A stretch of DNA of 33,174 nucleotides from Curvivirga aplysinae (GTDB lineage: Bacteria > Pseudomonadota > Alphaproteobacteria > UBA8366 > Aestuariispiraceae). Position 1 is the first letter of the stretch; the number at the start of each line of letters is the position of its first letter. A model generated the notes under the pieces. The model was not told the origin of the DNA. It saw only the letters and a list, made by a program, of their open reading frames with translations, and made no database searches. Of the stretch, positions 29,801 through 33,174 are shown piece after piece. Position numbers and translations under genes: made by a program. The DNA lies in NCBI RefSeq assembly GCF_009711445.1, contig NZ_SMMC01000186.1:1-33174 (forward strand). Reading direction: 5' to 3'.

Positions 29801-30609
29801 AGCAAAGCCCTCTGTTGCTCCATTACCGATCTGTTAGGAGGTAACCATTCAGCAAGCTTCTCTTCTATTTCACGATAATTTTCAGGATACTCAGCCTTAA
29901 AATTTGGGGTAAATTCGTTTTCTACCCACTGCCCTCTAGCCCCACCTTGGCTTAACCATCTTGATTGAGACCACAGGGATTGATTAAGTTTTAACTCTTT
30001 AAAATCTGTGCGTGTCACATAACCATACTTCTCAAGTAATATGAGTAATTGCATGGCTTTTATTTTCCATGGTGTAAGCATCTTAGGTGAAGGAACACCC
30101 GCGGAAACACGGGGGACAGTAATAGGTAGTTCAATTCGTTCAATTGGCGCACAGTCAAACCAATCATCATATAAAAACCATGTTCTATAATTGGCTTCTT
30201 CTGCATCAATTGGATTAGGCAGGCTTGGGTAAAAATCTATGTCCCATTTTTCGGGGGCAAGCTCAGCATCTATCAATATTTGCGAATGTCGCTGCCTCTT
30301 GTTTATGCGCAATATAGTTATACCAAGGAATTCACAGATATCCTCTACAGCGGTGTTTCTCTTGTTCGACGGTACAAGTATGGCTCGAAAGTCTGGTCCT
30401 GCCTGTTCACTGCGGCGACTTGGCAATATCTGCGAAAGAACTTTTGGATTTAGAACCAGTTTTGCCTCAATCCCGACTTGGATTTTTGATTTATCATGTA
30501 AGAGAACAATATCAAAACCACCCGTTTCAGGGTAAGCGGTCCATTCATCAGGTAGAGAGTTCAAGAAGTCTTCGCAAAGGTCTTTCTCTTTGTCATAAGT
30601 GTAGTTCAT
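29797..30609 (-). CDS. PD-(D/E)XK-type nuclease candidate
   Basis: In this 270-residue protein, residues 20-55 fit the restriction-fold core: PETGGFDIVLL with D33, then VGIEAKL with E48 and K50 (ExK). The segment GPDFRAILVPSN gives the next strand. The remainder includes a helix-rich C-terminal domain (TPWKIKAMQLLILLEKYGYV, TRTDFKELKLNQ) that may bind DNA as a winged helix. It is coupled by ATGA overlaps to both neighbours. Possible roles are recombination or resolution of replication intermediates. Confidence 0.68.
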   Translation of the reverse strand: MNYTYDKEKDLCEDFLNSLPDEWTAYPETGGFDIVLLHDKSKIQVGIEAKLVLNPKVLSQILPSRRSEQAGPDFRAILVPSNKRNTAVEDICEFLGITILRINKRQRHSQILIDAELAPEKWDIDFYPSLPNPIDAEEANYRTWFLYDDWFDCAPIERIELPITVPRVSAGVPSPKMLTPWKIKAMQLLILLEKYGYVTRTDFKELKLNQSLWSQSRWLSQGGARGQWVENEFTPNFKAEYPENYREIEEKLAEWLPPNRSVMEQQRALL

Positions 30610-30788
30610 GCCTCTACTCCCTCAAATAATTTCTTCCTATCCTTAGGCATCTCCCAACAGTCCTGCTTATCCTTTGGTAGATGGTCGGAATTGTTCTTTG
30701 CACATCGGATAGTAGCGATTACGGAAGAAGGGCATGGGTTGCCATGTTCGCAGTTCTGGCATTGCTTTTGGAAAGGCATACAAGTCAT
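30606..30788 (-). CDS. Cysteine-rich small protein
   Basis: This 60-residue protein has six cysteines (C3, C10, C13, C19, C29, C44), a likely zinc-binding arrangement. AGGGGGG precedes the ATG. It starts ten bases after the DUF1064 gene and ends in an ATGA overlap with the nuclease gene, so it is a genuine operon member. No family is recognised. Confidence 0.65.
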   Translation of the reverse strand: MTCMPFQKQCQNCEHGNPCPSSVIATIRCAKNNSDHLPKDKQDCWEMPKDRKKLFEGVEA

Positions 30789-30798
30789 ACTCGCCCCC

Positions 30799-31119
30799 CT
30801 AAACTTCTCTGATATCGATATTGAAAAAGGCTTTCATAAGTTTCTTTTTCAATACATAAACTTTGTCTTTGCGGGTGGATGGCGATTTCACATCTTCAAC
30901 GACGTTCGCGCCGCTTTCGATGTAAGAATAATCAGCCCAATATTCGCAAATCTTGATTCCGTTAAGCTCGAATTTAAACTTTGGTTGAAATTTGAGATCG
31001 GAAATTTGCCCCGCACGTTCCAACAGTTTCAAATCACCATGGCGGCGAAACTCTTTCCTGCTGGCGTAACGAACTCCGTGAACGATAACAGGCTCATTTC
31101 TGTACTTGCGAGGCTTCAT
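30799..31119 (-). CDS. DUF1064 putative Holliday-junction-type nuclease
   Basis: This 106-residue protein matches DUF1064, a phage family related to endonuclease VII/T7 endonuclease I-like PD-(D/E)XK enzymes. Typical blocks are the early RYASRKEFRRHGDLKLLERA, then FQPKFKFELNG, and EYWADYSYI with D63, then EDVKS with D76-V-K78. It probably resolves branched DNA before packaging. It follows the GapR-like gene by 2 bp. Confidence 0.78.
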   Translation of the reverse strand: MKPRKYRNEPVIVHGVRYASRKEFRRHGDLKLLERAGQISDLKFQPKFKFELNGIKICEYWADYSYIESGANVVEDVKSPSTRKDKVYVLKKKLMKAFFNIDIREV

Positions 31120-31121
31120 GA

Positions 31122-31385
31122 CTACATCCCAATAGCTGACATGTAGGTTTCAAGAAGTGCCTCTTGTTCAGCACGATCCGCATCATCCATCTTTCGGATT
31201 TTTAGGATTTCAACCATGGTCTTTTTATCAAAGCCATCACTAACCGCCTCGGCGAAAATTTGCTTTTCATCTTCTTGGGCTTCTTTAACTACCCCCCTTT
31301 GACGTTCAATGCGCTCTATAAAGCTGCGAAGACGTGCGCCAGTTGCGCCGCCGGGGCCTTGTTCTGTATGTGTTTGTTCAGACAT
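31122..31385 (-). CDS. GapR/DUF2312-like DNA-binding protein
   Basis: This 87-residue protein matches DUF2312: RLRSFIERIERQR, VKEAQEDEKQIFAEAVSDGF, ILKIRKMDDADRAEQEALLE and an end YMSAIGM. In Caulobacter the family member GapR is a nucleoid protein that binds overtwisted DNA ahead of forks. The family is an alphaproteobacterial marker. It is the first gene downstream of a strong terminator. A phage copy could help its own replication or replace host GapR at phage DNA. Confidence 0.85.
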   Translation of the reverse strand: MSEQTHTEQGPGGATGARLRSFIERIERQRGVVKEAQEDEKQIFAEAVSDGFDKKTMVEILKIRKMDDADRAEQEALLETYMSAIGM

Positions 31386-31396
31386 TCTCTTTCCTT

Positions 31397-31499
31397 AAAA
31401 AAAAATGCCGTGACCCTCAGCCCGAAGGCCACGACAGTTAACAGGGAGGCTTCACGTCTGGGAGACGGTTGAAGCGTGGTCAGATTAAGCCCCTGACCA
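31397..31499 (-). promoter_or_regulatory. Three-hairpin leader with terminator
   Basis: On the minus strand three hairpins follow one another in 103 nt: TGGTCAG/CTGACCA (31499-31477), a long stem with GCTTCA/TGAAGC and CGTCT/AGACG plus a 2-nt bulge (31475-31449), and CGTGGCC/GGTCACG (31433-31409) followed by a T9 tail. The last is an intrinsic terminator between the CII-like and GapR-like genes, at the place of lambda tR1. Confidence 0.78.
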
Positions 31500-31503
31500 A
31501 TGG

Positions 31504-32007
31504 CTATTCAGCGGCAACACCCCGAATAGGAATTGCTTTCGTGCCGCAAGAATACTCAACGGTTGACTTGATGTTATTCATCACGTCGTTAACACCTGTT
31601 ATTGCTTTAAAAATATCCGCCTTCTCATTTGGCGTTACGTTTGTGCCGCCGGGCCCGTCAGGCGCTTGCGATTTACGAATTGTATCCGTGAGGTGACTTG
31701 TCTTACTGTGAAGAACCAACATTGCATCGGTTAAATCTTCAACCGCTTGCCCTTCTCCACCAACCTTATGAAGTAACCAACTTGCAAATGGTGCTGGATA
31801 ACCTCGTTCGACACATGCTCGATCAAGCTCTACATAATAATCAATGCTTGGCAGGACATATTCATGCTCATCATTTGCAGCGTTGTATAGAGTTGGCGCC
31901 TTCAATCCGATTTTAGCAGCGGCTTCTTTTGCGCCTAAAATCTCAATGTAAAGACCTGCAACACCTGAACGCGTTAACGGGTTAACCTTCTTTTGCAAAG
32001 TCATCAT
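31504..32007 (-). CDS. CII-like regulatory protein (putative)
   Basis: This 167-residue protein has an HTH-like stretch at about residues 26-45 (AKEAAAKIGLKAPTLYNAAN) in a helical domain (LPSIDYYVELDRACVERGYP), followed by a Ser/Gly linker and a C-terminal helix. It is third in the early operon after cro-like and a small gene, like a CII or CP76-type regulator. GAAGGGG precedes ATG 32005-32007. Its start overlaps the upstream gene by ATGA. The DNA-binding call is moderate. Confidence 0.6.
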   Translation of the reverse strand: MMTLQKKVNPLTRSGVAGLYIEILGAKEAAAKIGLKAPTLYNAANDEHEYVLPSIDYYVELDRACVERGYPAPFASWLLHKVGGEGQAVEDLTDAMLVLHSKTSHLTDTIRKSQAPDGPGGTNVTPNEKADIFKAITGVNDVMNNIKSTVEYSCGTKAIPIRGVAAE

Positions 32008-32216
32008 AAAACCCCTTCACCGTTATGATTGTGTTGATTTTGATTGGTGGTATCTTTCACACCATGAGAAACGATACCCGACATACCCACTCTCGCAGAC
32101 GCGTCAGTAGACATGGACAGCCCATTCATGTCTCTGTCGTGATCAACCGTTTTATTGATAGGTTCCACGCTAGGCATGAAGGCGGATTTACGGAACAGAG
32201 GCCAAGCATCATCCAT
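32004..32216 (-). CDS. Small early protein, 70 aa
   Basis: This 70-residue polar protein has many Asp/Asn/His/Ser and no recognised domain (for example VEPINKTVDHDRDMNGLSM). It overlaps the Cro-like gene by 8 nt and the CII-like gene by 4 nt, so coupling supports it despite a poor Shine-Dalgarno. An opposite frame on the plus strand is ignored as a shadow. Confidence 0.5.
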   Translation of the reverse strand: MDDAWPLFRKSAFMPSVEPINKTVDHDRDMNGLSMSTDASARVGMSGIVSHGVKDTTNQNQHNHNGEGVL

Positions 32217-32436
32217 GGGAGGAGTCCAGATTGAGTGATTTCTTTTGCAACGTAATTTCCACTCCGATCACCTTGCATATCTCGTCCATGTTCTTGGATT
32301 GAATATCTGCACCTTTTATTAATCGAGTTATGGCTTTTCCATCGTTAACTGCGGCCTTACCCAAGGTGGACAGGGAAATATTTTGATTAGAACAATATGC
32401 TTTAGCACTATCGATCAGTTGTTGTTTTGTTGACAT
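32209..32436 (-). CDS. Cro-like HTH protein
   Basis: This 75-residue protein has an HTH of the lambda repressor/Cro type: ISLSTLGKAAVNDGKAITRL with recognition helix near residues 30-40, then KNMDEICKVIGV. AAGGAT precedes the start. It is divergent from the plus-strand repressor and is driven by a TTGACA promoter that contains an operator. It should repress the repressor gene and its own promoter, allowing lytic growth. Confidence 0.82.
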   Translation of the reverse strand: MSTKQQLIDSAKAYCSNQNISLSTLGKAAVNDGKAITRLIKGADIQSKNMDEICKVIGVEITLQKKSLNLDSSHG

Positions 32437-32463
32437 CGCATCCTTACCTTTCAGTTAATTCGA

Positions 32464-32492
32464 AGAATGTGGGATTTTTCCCTCATTGTCAA
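32464..32492 (-). promoter_or_regulatory. Early promoter for Cro-like operon
   Basis: Minus-strand TTGACA (32492-32487), a 17-bp spacer and CATTCT (32469-32464, weak -10) lie just upstream of the Cro-like start. Operator 1 lies inside the spacer, so repressor binding would block polymerase directly. Confidence 0.68.
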
Positions 32493-32544
32493 TGGGATTT
32501 TTCTCACATTGGCAAAACAACAGATTCAGGGGATATTTCCCACA
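32468..32544. promoter_or_regulatory. Three repressor/Cro operators
   Basis: Three 18-bp pseudo-palindromes share the half-site TGTGGGA: operator 1 TGTGGGATTTTTCCCTCA (32468-32485), operator 2 AATGGGATTTTTCTCACA (32491-32508) and operator 3 CAGGGGATATTTCCCACA (32527-32544). Operator 3 reaches the A of the repressor ATG and covers a possible -10 (GATATT, 32532-32537) spaced 17 bp from TTGGCA (32509-32514). The layout copies lambda OR. Confidence 0.8.
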
Positions 32545-33174
32545 TGAGCCAAACATATGAAAATAGCGTCAAAGGGCGCGTAAGGCGTAGAATGGATGAG
32601 TTGAAGCTCAACCAGAACGCAGCAGCTATCAAGGCTGGTCTCCAGCGAACCGCCGTTCGTGATATTTTGGAGGGTAGATCCAAAAACCCTAGAGCTGATA
32701 CACTAAAAAAATTAGCCGTTGCTCTAGAATGCTCTGTTGACTGGCTATCTACTGGTCACGGAGAGCCGCACACCCTTAAGTTTACCCCTACAATCCCCTC
32801 ATCTTCTGAAGATGCGAACTCCAGTCAGTTTGGCGAAAGGTTAAGTCTGATAATCAGCCAGCTCGGCGGCTTAAGTAAGTCATCAGAAATACTGGGGTGC
32901 CCAGAAACATTGCTTGAAAAATGGATTATAGGCGATGAGAATATCCCAGGTAATGTTGCAGCTCATCTTTGTAGCTTAGCCGAAAAGAGTATGGATTGGC
33001 TGTTTTATGGTAAAGAGCAGAATCTTGATGAAGACTTGTTTCGTGTTGTTTGGGAAGAGTTTCACGCTGAAGCCGAGAGATTGGACTTAGAACTACCCAC
33101 AGATAAGAAACTAGACTTAATATTCCTGCTATTTAAATATTTTAAAAATACCGCAAACACCAAAGAGAGGGAGC
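32544..33174 (+). CDS. Prophage repressor with two XRE HTH domains (runs off window)
   Basis: The frame is open from ATG 32544 to the window end (210 codons plus one base, no stop), so it is partial. Residues 11-72 form one XRE HTH (RMDELKLNQNAAAIKAGLQR, then DTLKKLAVALECSVDWLSTG). Residues 96-156 form a second, diverged one (LSLIISQLGGLSKSSEILGC, then SLAEKSMDWLFYG). Both end in DWLxxG, so they look like a duplication. Residues 157-210 show no S24 peptidase, and no Ser-Lys catalytic motif is seen. A predicted -10 places the transcript start at or near the AUG, so a leaderless mRNA as for lambda cI is possible. It is the lysogeny repressor, opposite the Cro-like gene. Confidence 0.82.
   Translation, partial: MSQTYENSVKGRVRRRMDELKLNQNAAAIKAGLQRTAVRDILEGRSKNPRADTLKKLAVALECSVDWLSTGHGEPHTLKFTPTIPSSSEDANSSQFGERLSLIISQLGGLSKSSEILGCPETLLEKWIIGDENIPGNVAAHLCSLAEKSMDWLFYGKEQNLDEDLFRVVWEEFHAEAERLDLELPTDKKLDLIFLLFKYFKNTANTKERE

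Larger units (their letters stand above)
3241..33174. mobile_element. P22-like prophage, left part (continues past window)
   Basis: The element starts at the tRNA-Phe remnant and runs to the window edge. It contains a full set of P22-type head and DNA-injection genes, lysis genes, early replication genes, a repressor/Cro switch and a second P22 immI-like switch. No integrase, excisionase or second att site is present, so the right end lies beyond 33174. No virion gene shows an obvious frameshift and the ATGA junctions are intact, so the prophage may be functional. Confidence 0.9.

Noticed and set aside
30691-31146. 151-codon plus-strand reading frame
   Set aside because: Antisense to the Cys-rich and DUF1064 genes, which have coupled starts and family motifs; no support for the plus-strand frame.

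Overview
The window is an integration junction. Bases 1-3240 are ordinary bacterial chromosome. From 3241 to the right edge (33174) it is a temperate prophage whose far end lies outside the window. The host is most likely an alphaproteobacterium of moderate-to-low GC. The reasons are an alphaproteobacterial-style tRNA-Phe 3' end, a phage-borne GapR/DUF2312 protein, a 3TM holin of the gene-transfer-agent type and a DUF6362-like protein. No species can be named from sequence alone.

Host flank (1-3240): a MetE-core methionine synthase (mesD type), its DUF1852 partner (mesX type) and a divergent LysR/MetR-like activator form a methionine island. At 3241-3288 lies a 48-bp remnant of the 3' end of tRNA-Phe (minus strand). 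It marks one attachment site, so the intact tRNA-Phe and probably the integrase should lie beyond 33174.

Phage edge (3289-5880): small membrane proteins, an SRA-HNH (ScoMcrA-like) putative type IV restriction nuclease and a lipoprotein look like cargo genes. Lysis and tail tip (5953-10189, minus): membrane proteins, a 3TM holin, a SleB-like endolysin, tail-assembly-type proteins, three tandem paralogous fibre-domain genes and a head-binding fibre gene, tightly coupled by ATGA overlaps. Virion genes (10193-25950, minus) follow P22 order: terS, terL, portal, scaffold, coat, gp4, an unknown, gp10, an unknown, gp7, gp20 and gp16. A regulatory island (12502-15275) interrupts them between gp20 and gp16. 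It strongly resembles P22 immI: two divergent ribbon-helix-helix repressors around a TTGACA-17-TATAGT promoter with embedded palindromes, followed by a Rha/KilAC antirepressor.

Early region (26023-32436, minus): a Cro-like protein, a small protein, a CII-like regulator, a structured intergenic RNA region with a terminator, a GapR-like protein, two PD-(D/E)XK-type nuclease candidates, zinc-binding small proteins, an O-like replication gene carrying iteron-like repeats, a second replication-associated gene overlapping it by 251 nt, a DUF6362-like HTH protein, a two-TM protein and a secreted DNA/RNA nuclease. The plus-strand repressor begins at 32544 and runs off the window. It has two XRE domains and no visible S24 peptidase. 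Three 18-bp operators lie between it and the Cro-like gene. Together the parts suggest a P22-like podovirus with two immunity regions, probably induced through an antirepressor rather than by repressor self-cleavage.
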